A stretch of 5,459 bases of DNA from Pontiellaceae bacterium (GCA_016937035.1 JAFGWS010000054.1:1-5459), one strand, 5' to 3'. Shown: positions 1-5,459, counted from the stretch's first letter. Notes: generated by a model from the letters alone, not told the origin. A program made the numbers and translations.

Positions 1-47
1 AGCAACTGTTCCAGTTCTGTCTTAAACTCCATGGTTTCTGTAGCCAT
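1..47 (-). CDS. htpG: Chaperone HtpG (Hsp90 family), N-terminal fragment
   Basis: Only the first 15 codons lie in the window; the gene continues past base 1. The visible residues are MATETMEFKTELEQL. The stretch EFKTELEQL matches the conserved start of bacterial HtpG, where it is normally followed by the first helix of the ATPase domain. HtpG is a cytoplasmic ATP-dependent Hsp90 chaperone that acts on stress-damaged and some native client proteins. The first ATG is preferred over the second (Met6) because an AAAGGAG ribosome binding site lies nine bases before it. It is the third minus-strand gene after the two response regulators but is separated from them by 125 bases with its own promoter. 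Identification rests on very few residues, so another protein with a similar start cannot be excluded. Confidence 0.75.
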   Translation of the reverse strand, partial: MATETMEFKTELEQL

Positions 48-56
48 ATCAATTAT

Positions 57-63
57 CTCCTTT
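57..63 (-). promoter_or_regulatory. Ribosome binding site of htpG
   Basis: On the minus strand this reads AAAGGAG, an almost complete Shine-Dalgarno sequence, nine bases before the ATG at 47-45. It decides in favour of the first of two in-frame ATG codons. Confidence 0.8.
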
Positions 64-92
64 GTTACATGAAAACAGTAAAAACAGCCGCG

Positions 93-122
93 AAAATACG
101 GAAGCCGTCCCCACGTTTCAAG
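93..122 (-). promoter_or_regulatory. Probable htpG promoter, sigma70 / heat-shock (sigma32)-like
   Basis: On the minus strand a TTGAAA -35 box (121-116) and a TATTTT -10 box (98-93) are separated by exactly 17 bases, a good housekeeping arrangement. The -35 extended by one base is CTTGAAA, the sigma32 heat-shock -35 consensus. Twelve bases after it comes TTCCGTAT (103-96), which agrees with the sigma32 -10 consensus CCCCATNT at five of its seven specified positions. Transcription would start near 86, giving a leader of about 40 bases before htpG. The dual match is seen in the sequence; actual sigma-factor use is inferred from the downstream chaperone gene. Confidence 0.55.
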
Positions 123-130
123 TTAGAAAC
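115..130. repeat. Short inverted repeat overlapping the htpG -35 box
   Basis: GTTTC and GAAAC form five-base arms around a six-base centre, and one arm lies inside the -35 element of the predicted htpG promoter. It could be an operator half-site pair, but short arms like these also arise by chance. It lacks the spacing and sequence of a CIRCE element (TTAGCACTC-N9-GAGTGCTAA), so HrcA control is not indicated. Confidence 0.25.
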
Positions 131-172
131 TGTTTGTGAACGGAATGGTTCTGCGGAGCGGTAATGCTCTTC

Positions 173-1315
173 CTAATTCGAAAATATCTGGCGGGTATCG
201 TGGATGCGGACTTCTCCGCAAATGGTCTTTTGGGCATAAAAGTTTCTGAGGCGTTTGCGGGTCAGCGCATTTACCTTCTGACCTTTGCTGATGATCAGCG
301 CGTTGCTTGCGTTGTGGCGAATATCTTCGGCCAGAACCATGCCCAACCGAAGTTCTTTGATTGAGACCATGGCCACAGTTTGTTCAATTTGAGGAAGCGA
401 AACATCGCGCAGCGCATCCAGTATATCTTTCCGATACGCTTTCCCGCTGAGGATTAAGTCGGAGACCGCCCGGCCGGCCGAAGCTCCTCTGGATACGTGT
501 TTGTCAAATTCGACAATGGTGTAAAGCAGGTGTCCGCCGAACCTTTCGATATCGGTGGTGTCGCAGCTCTCTTCTGCGGCATTTTCCATTTGATCAATCA
601 TGCCTCGGACCTGCTCCAGACGGGGAATCTTTTCCAGCATCAGACAGGCATCCTTGCGCTGATCAAGGAGCATTTCCTCTTCTTCGGGAGTTAAGGGCTC
701 CCCGGTCATATGCTTTTCAACGGTTTCTTCGGGGATGGTGACAAATCCAATTTGCGAAAGCATGGCGGCCACTTCAAACTTCCAGGATTCAGGAAGGTTC
801 AGCGCATGAATTACATCGGCGGTGTAATGTCGTATTCGTTGCGCTCGGCTGAATGCTGCAGGGTTGGCAATGGCGAGGATATCCATCAGCGCGGCAATGC
901 TTCCTTTGAGTGTTTGTTCGAGCAGTTCACGTTCGGCAGTGATCAGTTCATATTGGCGAACACCGGTTTCCACATGGTTGATGAGGAGCTCTGCTGGACA
1001 GGGTTTATTAAGGAAACGAAATATTTTTCCTTCATTGACCGCATCGATTGCGGTCTGTTGGTCGGAGTTTCCGGTCAGCATCATTCGGATGCTGTTGGGC
1101 GATCGGACGGAGACGAGTTTTAAAAATTCGATACCGTTCATTTCCGGCATACGCATATCGGAGATGACGACTGCAAATGGGGCTTCCTGCTCTAGTTTAA
1201 GGAGGCCTTCCTCACCACCTTGAGCAACCTGAACATCAAAATCTTTTCGTAGTTGTCTGGATATCGCGCTTAGTACATTCTGTTCGTCGTCAACAAAAAG
1301 GATTCGTCTGTTCAC
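173..1315 (-). CDS. Response regulator: REC domain plus degenerate HD-GYP-type output domain
   Basis: The 380-residue cytoplasmic protein starts with a receiver domain (about 4-120): acidic pair D9-D10, phosphoacceptor D53 in VVISDMRMPEMNG, T81 and K104 in LNKPCP. Residues about 138-310 follow the HD-GYP phosphodiesterase pattern (NPAAFSRAQRI, AAMLSQIGFVTIPEE, PLTPEEEEML), but the metal ligands are replaced. The usual HD pair is S187-Q188, the following lysine is F191, the first histidine is R157, a later histidine is Q219, and no HHE or GYP motif is present. Cyclic-di-GMP hydrolysis is therefore unlikely and a binding role is inferred. The tail (about 320-370, LRLGMVLAEDIR...ISKGQKV) is a small extra domain often found in such regulators. 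The start is the GTG at 1315, just before the REC fold; the ATG at 1381 would add 22 residues that overlap the upstream gene. GTGA overlap with that gene implies translational coupling. Confidence 0.88.
   Translation of the reverse strand: MNRRILFVDDEQNVLSAISRQLRKDFDVQVAQGGEEGLLKLEQEAPFAVVISDMRMPEMNGIEFLKLVSVRSPNSIRMMLTGNSDQQTAIDAVNEGKIFRFLNKPCPAELLINHVETGVRQYELITAERELLEQTLKGSIAALMDILAIANPAAFSRAQRIRHYTADVIHALNLPESWKFEVAAMLSQIGFVTIPEETVEKHMTGEPLTPEEEEMLLDQRKDACLMLEKIPRLEQVRGMIDQMENAAEESCDTTDIERFGGHLLYTIVEFDKHVSRGASAGRAVSDLILSGKAYRKDILDALRDVSLPQIEQTVAMVSIKELRLGMVLAEDIRHNASNALIISKGQKVNALTRKRLRNFYAQKTICGEVRIHDTRQIFSN
1312..1315 (-). promoter_or_regulatory. GTGA start/stop overlap between the two response regulator genes
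   Basis: The GTG start of the downstream regulator (1315-1313) shares bases with the TGA stop of the upstream one (1314-1312). A GAGG (1323-1320) just ahead, inside the end of the upstream gene, can serve as ribosome binding site, although its four-base spacing is short. The arrangement indicates one transcript and coupled translation at matched levels. Confidence 0.75.
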
Positions 1316-2559
1316 TGTGCCTCGCTTGTATTTTGATCGCCCTTCTGCTGGGCCTGAACTCCAAAGCCCGATTCGCTGCATTCCCTCAATATTTCTTTTG
1401 ATTCCAGAATGTTGGCTTTTTCAAGATAACCGATGTCAAACGGTATGTTTTTTTCGCCATCTTTCTGGTTCTCAAACATATTGGCCAAATAAAGTGCGCA
1501 CAACGAGCCGAGACGGGGTGGTTCGGGGGCAAGGCTCGGCGTGTCGTGAAAAGCAACCGCTTCGATGATGTTGTTAGATAGTCCCCATAGGCCGACCAGA
1601 TAGGCTCCGACCTCAGCATGGGTGACGCCTAAAACCTCTTTTTCCAAAATATGCAGCGGTTTCGAGTCCGGGGTTCTGCCTAAATAGAGACTTCGCCACT
1701 CCGGGTTTCTGCTTTTGATCAAGGCCAGTTTCCCAATGTCGTGGAGAATGCCGGCCAGCATCGCTTCTTCGGCCAGTTTGCGGTCTTTTGTTTGGTGGAG
1801 AATGATCCTTTGGGCGCGGCCTCCAACCGCGACAGAATGGGCGTAAATCTTGCGAATCCCGAATTCATTAACTGTATTTTCATCAAAACGGTCAAAGAGA
1901 TTACAGGCCAATACAAGGCTGTTCAGGGTTTCTGACCCCAGAAGGGTGATCGCTTCCGATATGCTTTCCACTCGCCGTTGCAGGCTGAAAAACGCAGAGT
2001 TCACCAATTGGATCACCTTGGCAGAGATCACGACATCCCGCTTGATGATGGCTGTAATTTTTTCTATTGAACTTCCCGGAGCTTGCAGTGCACGAGACAG
2101 CTCTCTGTAGAGCTCAGGAAGTGTCGGGAGTGTAGATCCATCGCCGATGACTTTGCGCAGTGCATCGCTGTCGAACAGATCAACCAACGTCACGGCACGG
2201 GTCAGGGCTTCCTTGAAGAGCTCATCATTGCATGGTTTGGATAAAAATTGGTGTGCAACACCTACGGATTGGATCAGCATATCGGTCTCTCCATGACCGG
2301 AGAGAATGAAACGGATCACTTGGGGATACTGCTTCTTGATTTCTGAAAGAAGTTCAACGCCGGACATGCCGGGCATTCGCAGGTCTGAGACGACCAGATG
2401 GAAAGAATGTTCTTTCAGTCGTTCAAGTGCCTCCGCTCCTGAGTTAGCGAACTCCATTTCCCATTCATCCCGATGAGGTCGCAACAGACGTCTGATTCCA
2501 GAAAGAATGTTGGGCTCATCATCAACAAAAAGAATTCTGTATTTGGGCGGAATATTCAT
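1312..2559 (-). CDS. Response regulator: REC domain plus HDOD output domain
   Basis: The protein has 415 residues and no membrane segment. Residues about 7-125 are a receiver domain with D13-D14, phosphoacceptor D59 in LVVSDLRMPGMSG, S87 and K108 in LSKPC. Residues about 138-345 are an HDOD domain: LPTLPELYREL opening, IIKRDVVISAKVIQLVNSAFF, the SISEAITLLG helix, and an HD-like segment with H241, H273-D274 in GILHDIGKLALI, H314 in THAEVGAYL and H338. HDOD proteins are signalling outputs that usually lack proven enzyme activity, though this copy keeps an LHDIGK motif. The last 25 residues are polar (Q, S, E) and look like a linker or tail. The start is the ATG closest to the REC fold; only a weak AAGAGA precedes it. 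It is the first gene of the minus-strand pair, divergent from the kinase, and is the likely phosphorylation target of that kinase, by position only. Confidence 0.92.
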   Translation of the reverse strand: MNIPPKYRILFVDDEPNILSGIRRLLRPHRDEWEMEFANSGAEALERLKEHSFHLVVSDLRMPGMSGVELLSEIKKQYPQVIRFILSGHGETDMLIQSVGVAHQFLSKPCNDELFKEALTRAVTLVDLFDSDALRKVIGDGSTLPTLPELYRELSRALQAPGSSIEKITAIIKRDVVISAKVIQLVNSAFFSLQRRVESISEAITLLGSETLNSLVLACNLFDRFDENTVNEFGIRKIYAHSVAVGGRAQRIILHQTKDRKLAEEAMLAGILHDIGKLALIKSRNPEWRSLYLGRTPDSKPLHILEKEVLGVTHAEVGAYLVGLWGLSNNIIEAVAFHDTPSLAPEPPRLGSLCALYLANMFENQKDGEKNIPFDIGYLEKANILESKEILRECSESGFGVQAQQKGDQNTSEAQ

Positions 2560-2684
2560 GATGTTATTATTCTCTTACGGCGGCCTGCCGAGGGGATATG
2601 TTCCCGACAACAGGGCAGGTTTTTACCCGTTCATCATCTGTTTTTAAAGCAAGTTTTGCGCCACAGTTTATCATGTACCGGGGC

Positions 2685-2713
2685 ATCATCGGCTGGGTGA
2701 TAAAGGTTTTCAA
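2685..2713 (-). promoter_or_regulatory. Candidate promoter for the response regulator pair
   Basis: On the minus strand TTGAAA (2713-2708) is followed after 17 bases by GATGAT (2690-2685), a four-of-six match to the -10 consensus. The -35 with its preceding C is again CTTGAAA, as at htpG, but no heat-shock-type -10 follows at the right distance. The leader would be about 120 bases. This is a weak prediction. Confidence 0.25.
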
Positions 2714-2731
2714 GGGAACAAAAACGCAGTT

Positions 2732-2740
2732 TGGTATGCT
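2732..2740 (+). promoter_or_regulatory. Candidate extended -10 promoter for the histidine kinase
   Basis: TGGTATGCT is an extended -10 element (TGN followed by TATGCT, four of six to consensus). No good -35 hexamer lies 17 bases upstream, which is tolerated for extended -10 promoters. The start would be near 2747, about 30 bases before the kinase ATG. This is a weak prediction. Confidence 0.3.
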
Positions 2741-2765
2741 ATGTGCTCTCATCCAAAACTCAAGT

Positions 2766-2773
2766 GGAGGAAG
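2766..2773 (+). promoter_or_regulatory. Ribosome binding site of the histidine kinase
   Basis: GGAGGAAG is a strong Shine-Dalgarno sequence, with seven bases between its GGAGG core and the ATG at 2778. It fixes the start there and excludes the longer in-frame alternatives at 2598, 2673 and 2736, none of which has a comparable site. Confidence 0.85.
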
Positions 2774-2777
2774 TTTG

Positions 2778-4001
2778 ATGTATGTTGATCATTATGATTC
2801 AGGGCAGTATCTTGCGAACTTGATGGAGAATCTTCCGGAGGCGGTCTATTTTAAAGATACCCGCTCCCGCTTTCTTCTGGCAAATCGTTCATTCTGTAAA
2901 AGGGTTGGTATGACGATGAAGCAACTCCTTGGAAAAACGGATTTTGATCTCTATCTTCCGCCGCATGCTTTAAGTGCCTATGACTGCGAACAGAAAATCA
3001 TCAATACCGGGCAGCCGATTGTCGGCCTTGAGGAGGAGGAGTTCTGGCCGGATGGACGAATTACCTGGGTTTCAACCACGAAGGTCCCTTTTCTGGACAA
3101 AGATGGGGAGATTATCGGTACGTTTGGGATTTCTGTTGATATTACCGAAAGAAAAAAACTTGAGCATGAGCTGATTACCGCAAGAAAGCTGGAGTCAATG
3201 GGACAATTGGCCGCCGGTATTGCGCATGAAATCAATACGCCCATCCAATATGTGAGTGATAATTTGCGATTCCTTAACAGTTCGATCTCAGATCTGCTGC
3301 AAATTGCCGAGATATCGCAATCACTTGTTCAGCACCTGAGCACTTCCGGAATGGCGGATGATGAAATGGTTCAGAAACTGGAAAAAAAGTTGGACGAGGC
3401 GGATGTCGCGTATCTCAACGAAGAGCTTGTTTTGGCTGTGAAACAGTCTCTGGAGGGGACGGGTCGAGTCTCGACCATCGTCCGGGCCATGAAGGAATTT
3501 GCCCATCCCGGCAGTAAAGAAATGGTCGCTTCCGATCTTAACGAAGCGATCCGAACCACCGTTGAAGTAACCAAAAATGAGTGGAAATATGTCTCAACTA
3601 TTGAACTGGATCTTCTCGAAACTCTGCCGATGGTTCCCTGTTTTGTTGATGAAATTAATCAGGTCATTCTCAATATGATCATCAATGCGCGCGATGCCAT
3701 TGAGCAAACCGGGGAGAAAGGAGTCATTAGGATTTCCACAGCAATCGATAACTCTTGGGTGCTTATTCGAATCAGTGATACCGGCGGCGGAATTCCGCCT
3801 GAAAATATTGGATCGGTTTTTGATCCGTTTTTTACCACCAAAGAGGTCGGGAAAGGAACCGGTCAGGGATTGTACATTTCTTATAATGTAATCGTGAATA
3901 AGCACAAAGGGCGCTTAACGGTGTTCAATTCATCCAGTGAGGGGGAGGGGGCCGTTTTTGATATTCGGATTCCGTTGGTGAATTCGAAGCCGGAAGTGTA
4001 G
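2778..4001 (+). CDS. Soluble PAS-domain sensor histidine kinase
   Basis: The protein has 407 residues and no signal peptide or membrane helix, so it senses an intracellular signal. Residues about 12-123 form a PAS domain (NLPEAVYFKDTRSRFLLAN, then EIIGTFGISVDITERK). The dimerisation/phosphotransfer domain begins about 128; the phosphorylated histidine is H150 in AAGIAHEINTPIQ, followed by E151 and T154, which match the ExxT pattern linked with phosphatase activity. About 90 residues separate H150 from the FAHPG segment, including a charged helical stretch (about 196-225), longer than in common HisKA domains. The ATPase domain (about 252-402) shows the N box (N299-N303, MIINARDAI), G1 (DTGGGIP, 334-340), F box (FDPFFTTK, 349-356) and G2 (GKGTGQGL, 358-365), so it looks catalytically complete. 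It has no receiver of its own, and the two divergent response regulators next door are the likely partners. Confidence 0.93.
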   Translation: MYVDHYDSGQYLANLMENLPEAVYFKDTRSRFLLANRSFCKRVGMTMKQLLGKTDFDLYLPPHALSAYDCEQKIINTGQPIVGLEEEEFWPDGRITWVSTTKVPFLDKDGEIIGTFGISVDITERKKLEHELITARKLESMGQLAAGIAHEINTPIQYVSDNLRFLNSSISDLLQIAEISQSLVQHLSTSGMADDEMVQKLEKKLDEADVAYLNEELVLAVKQSLEGTGRVSTIVRAMKEFAHPGSKEMVASDLNEAIRTTVEVTKNEWKYVSTIELDLLETLPMVPCFVDEINQVILNMIINARDAIEQTGEKGVIRISTAIDNSWVLIRISDTGGGIPPENIGSVFDPFFTTKEVGKGTGQGLYISYNVIVNKHKGRLTVFNSSSEGEGAVFDIRIPLVNSKPEV

Positions 4002-4292
4002 CCCTGCGCTTCAATTTCAGATTGACAAAAAAGCACGCGAAACGGATCGAAAAGGTTGCTGATTGGAATCCCCCCCCGGCGGGCAGGTAGAAAAACGGGG
4101 CATTTGTGTGAAATTACTCGATTACGGGACCGACACGAATGGCACGATATTTGATTGACGAATTTTCAGTTATTGAACTGCTCTGCTTCAATGTATGCCC
4201 ATGCTCCGGAGGACATTCCTGGGAGAACAAAAAAATGAGTGGAACAAAAAGGGGGCCCTTTTAATTGAGCATGTGCGCTTTGGTGATGTTGT
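4002..4292. other. Convergent intergenic region with no recognised gene
   Basis: These 291 bases lie between the stop codons of the convergent kinase and small membrane-protein genes. They contain a run of eight C (4070-4077), a five-base stem with CAGTT and AACTG arms (4167-4180), an eight-base palindrome CTCCGGAG (4204-4211), two copies of GAACAAAAA (4225 and 4242) and the terminator-like inverted repeat listed separately. The plus-strand frame opening at 4195 has no recognisable domain and mainly overlaps the minus-strand membrane gene. No RNA gene was recognised. Confidence 0.6.
4247..4262. terminator. Possible bidirectional terminator (inverted repeat)
   Basis: AAAAGGG and CCCTTTT are perfect seven-base arms separated by GG. 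With a realistic four-base loop the stem is six pairs with A-T pairs at its base, and the minus-strand copy ends in a run of five T. It lies between two convergent genes, where a two-way terminator would be expected. The stem is short and A-T rich at its foot, so it may be inefficient; it is 246 bases from the kinase stop but only 30 from the membrane gene stop. Confidence 0.35.
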
Positions 4293-4637
4293 TTATTGGA
4301 TGATCATCCAGATCGTGTACAGCAAGCTGAAAACAGCAACAATTCCCGTTACGGTCACTTGTGTTTTCGGCGTCCATCGCTTTGTTGCACCATTCCAGCA
4401 GCCAATCCCTATTGAGCGAAGACAACCACGACCGGACGGGGTTTTAGATAAAACAAACGTGCCGATAAACAGAAGTGTACTGATTAACGGAAAAATCAAT
4501 ATGCCGAGTTCTCTCTGTAACAACCACAAGCCTGCGAAATACACAAGAAGCATTGTGGCTATAACAATAGTTCCCCAAAGGTAGAATATTCGCCGAGGGG
4601 TGGAAAGGAACGCATCAATTTCTTCTTGATCTGTCAT
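4293..4637 (-). CDS. Small three-helix membrane protein, unknown function
   Basis: The predicted protein has 114 residues and was not recognised. A polar acidic N-terminus (DQEEID) with R15-R16 precedes helix 1 (about 18-40). Helix 2 (about 44-64) follows a short QRE turn, then a basic loop (K65, R70, R74, K86, R87, K91), and helix 3 (about 93-113) reaches the C-terminus. The positive charges put the N-terminus and the long loop in the cytoplasm and the C-terminus outside. This regular pattern supports a real gene over the overlapping plus-strand frame, which has no such structure. The ATG at 4637 has no good ribosome binding site. It lies 41 bases downstream of the MTHFR gene on the same strand and could share its transcript, though its lower G+C content differs. 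No function can be assigned. Confidence 0.6.
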   Translation of the reverse strand: MTDQEEIDAFLSTPRRIFYLWGTIVIATMLLVYFAGLWLLQRELGILIFPLISTLLFIGTFVLSKTPSGRGCLRSIGIGCWNGATKRWTPKTQVTVTGIVAVFSLLYTIWMIIQ

Positions 4638-4678
4638 CTTCTGATTCTACACATGGTTTGGTTCATTTTTGTTCAGCG

Positions 4679-5458
4679 CTATTCCAACACCTGCAGCGCG
4701 AGTTCGACGATGCCGAAGGGGGCGCTGACTTGGTAGCCGGCGACGCGGTCGGCAATGCTTTCGCAGATTTCGCGGGCGATTTCGATGCCGACCTTTCGTC
4801 CGTCTTCTTTGGTTTTGGCTTTGCTCATGCGCTCGAGAATGGCGGCGGGAACTTCCACGCCGGGCACTTCGGTGTTGAGGAATTCGGCGTTGCGGAAGGA
4901 GACCAGCGGCCAGACGCCGGCGACGACGGGGATCGCGCCGCCTTTGGCTTCAGCGGCATCGAGGAAGCGCAGGAGAGCCTCGGGATCGAAGATCGGTTGG
5001 GTGATGGCATATTCCGCGCCGGCGCGGATTTTGTTGAGGTAGTGCTCCAGTTCGCGCTCCGGCTCGACGGCGCAGGGATTGGCACCCACGCCGATGAGAA
5101 TGCCGGTCGGGGGATTGATCGGGTTTCCTCCGACGTCGCGGCCGTGGTTGAGGTTGTAGACGACCTGCGTGAGGCCGACGGCATCGACGTCGAAAACGGG
5201 TGTGGAGTCGGGATAGTCGCCCAGCTTCGGCGGGTCGCCGGTGATGATGAGATAGTTGCGAAGGCCGCCGGCATAGCCGCCGAGCAGGTCGGACTGCATA
5301 CCGATCAGGTTGCGGTCGCGGCAGCAATAGTGCAGGACGGTTTCGATGCCGACTTCGCGCTCGATCGCCAGTGCGGCAACCATCGGGGAGATGCGTGCGC
5401 TCGCGCGCGGGCCGTCGGGAATATTGATGGCGTCGATGTGGGCGTCTTTGCAGAGGCG
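4679..5458 (-). CDS. Methylenetetrahydrofolate reductase domain, C-terminal part; probably YitJ-type bifunctional homocysteine methyltransferase/MTHFR
   Basis: The last 259 residues are visible; the start lies beyond the window. MTHFR uses FAD to reduce 5,10-methylene- to 5-methyltetrahydrofolate, the methyl donor for methionine synthesis. Family marks in the visible numbering are DAINIPDGPRASAR (9-22), HYCCRDRN (43-50), ITGDPPKLGDYP (72-83, the flavin-site GD segment), GGNPI (110-114), GVGANP (123-128), ITQPIFD (152-158, the conserved Gln of the ITQ motif), GVWPLVSFRNAEF and the terminal QVSAPFG. The pairing of DGPRASAR with GDPPKLGDYP and SAPFG is more like YitJ-type bifunctional proteins, in which an N-terminal homocysteine methyltransferase domain precedes MTHFR, than like stand-alone E. 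coli MetF; the fusion itself is not visible. An ATG at 5383 is internal, since conserved sequence continues before it. G+C is clearly higher than in the signalling genes. Confidence 0.9.
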   Translation of the reverse strand, partial: RLCKDAHIDAINIPDGPRASARISPMVAALAIEREVGIETVLHYCCRDRNLIGMQSDLLGGYAGGLRNYLIITGDPPKLGDYPDSTPVFDVDAVGLTQVVYNLNHGRDVGGNPINPPTGILIGVGANPCAVEPERELEHYLNKIRAGAEYAITQPIFDPEALLRFLDAAEAKGGAIPVVAGVWPLVSFRNAEFLNTEVPGVEVPAAILERMSKAKTKEDGRKVGIEIAREICESIADRVAGYQVSAPFGIVELALQVLE

Positions 5459-5459
5459 G

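Larger units (their letters stand above)
2560..2777. other. Divergent intergenic region between regulator pair and kinase
   Basis: This region of 218 bases must hold the control sites for both transcripts. The kinase reading frame stays open through most of it, back to an ATG at 2598, but the upstream translation has no recognisable domain and its ATG codons lack ribosome binding sites, so it is treated as non-coding. Apart from the two weak promoter candidates listed separately, no clear operator or strong repeat was seen. Confidence 0.6.

Noticed and set aside
72..87. Direct repeat AAAACAG twice, nine bases apart, in the htpG leader
   Set aside because: Too short and A-rich to separate from chance; no structure or known site is recognisable.
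471..480. Ten-base palindrome CGGCCGGCCG
   Set aside because: It lies inside coding sequence encoding an Arg-Ala-Gly-rich segment of the second regulator and is single-copy in the window; chance is sufficient.
710..1123. Plus-strand frame of 137 codons inside the second response regulator
   Set aside because: It is antisense to a gene with clear receiver motifs and has no family features of its own.
2598..2777. 60-residue N-terminal extension of the histidine kinase
   Set aside because: No recognisable domain, no ribosome binding site at its ATG codons, and a strong GGAGG site precedes the ATG at 2778 directly before the PAS domain.
4022..4027. Perfect TTGACA -35 hexamer after the kinase gene
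   Set aside because: No acceptable -10 box 16-18 bases downstream and no gene on the plus strand beyond it.
4070..4077. Run of eight C as a phase-variation tract
   Set aside because: It is intergenic between convergent stop codons and not near a promoter or start codon, so slippage would have no evident target.
4195..4584. Plus-strand frame of 129 codons opposite the small membrane protein
   Set aside because: It has no recognisable domain or ribosome binding site and has an irregular mix of residues, while the opposite strand gives a well-formed three-helix membrane protein.
4825..5274. Alternative minus-strand frame rich in Ser, Pro and Arg within the MTHFR gene
   Set aside because: Low-complexity translation typical of an out-of-frame reading of G+C-rich coding DNA; the MTHFR frame has conserved motifs throughout.

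Overview
The window (5459 bases) reads as ordinary bacterial chromosome with tightly packed genes. No tRNA, rRNA, CRISPR array, insertion sequence or phage gene was seen. The centre (about 170-4000) is a two-component signalling locus. On the minus strand, a response regulator with an HDOD output domain (1312-2559) is followed by a second response regulator (173-1315) with a degenerate HD-GYP-type output domain; the two genes overlap by four bases. A soluble PAS histidine kinase (2778-4001) is transcribed divergently from them across a 218-base intergenic region. One kinase beside two regulators suggests a branched phosphorelay, but partnership is inferred from position only.

At the left edge (1-47) is the start of a minus-strand gene whose first residues match the chaperone HtpG (Hsp90). 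It has a strong ribosome binding site and, upstream, a clear promoter whose -35 element is the heat-shock-like CTTGAAA. htpG is therefore probably transcribed independently of the regulator pair that precedes it.

On the right, the kinase converges on a probable small three-helix membrane protein (4293-4637, minus) across 291 non-coding bases that contain an inverted repeat. Upstream of the small gene, and cut by the window edge, is the C-terminal 259 residues of a methylenetetrahydrofolate reductase (4679-5458, minus) that most resembles the reductase half of bifunctional YitJ-type homocysteine methyltransferase/MTHFR proteins. By eye this gene is clearly richer in G+C, with many third positions G or C, than the signalling genes (roughly 60% against the upper 40s), so composition changes near 4680.

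The organism cannot be named. Medium G+C, REC-HDOD and REC-HD regulators and a YitJ-like MTHFR fit several Gram-negative or PVC-type lineages and deltaproteobacteria-like groups; this is a weak inference. The most unusual item is the second regulator, whose HD-GYP fold has lost every recognisable metal ligand and so probably acts as a binding or scaffold output, not as a cyclic-di-GMP phosphodiesterase. I see no convincing evidence of a wholly new system; the novelty, if any, is the kinase plus HDOD plus dead HD-GYP module.
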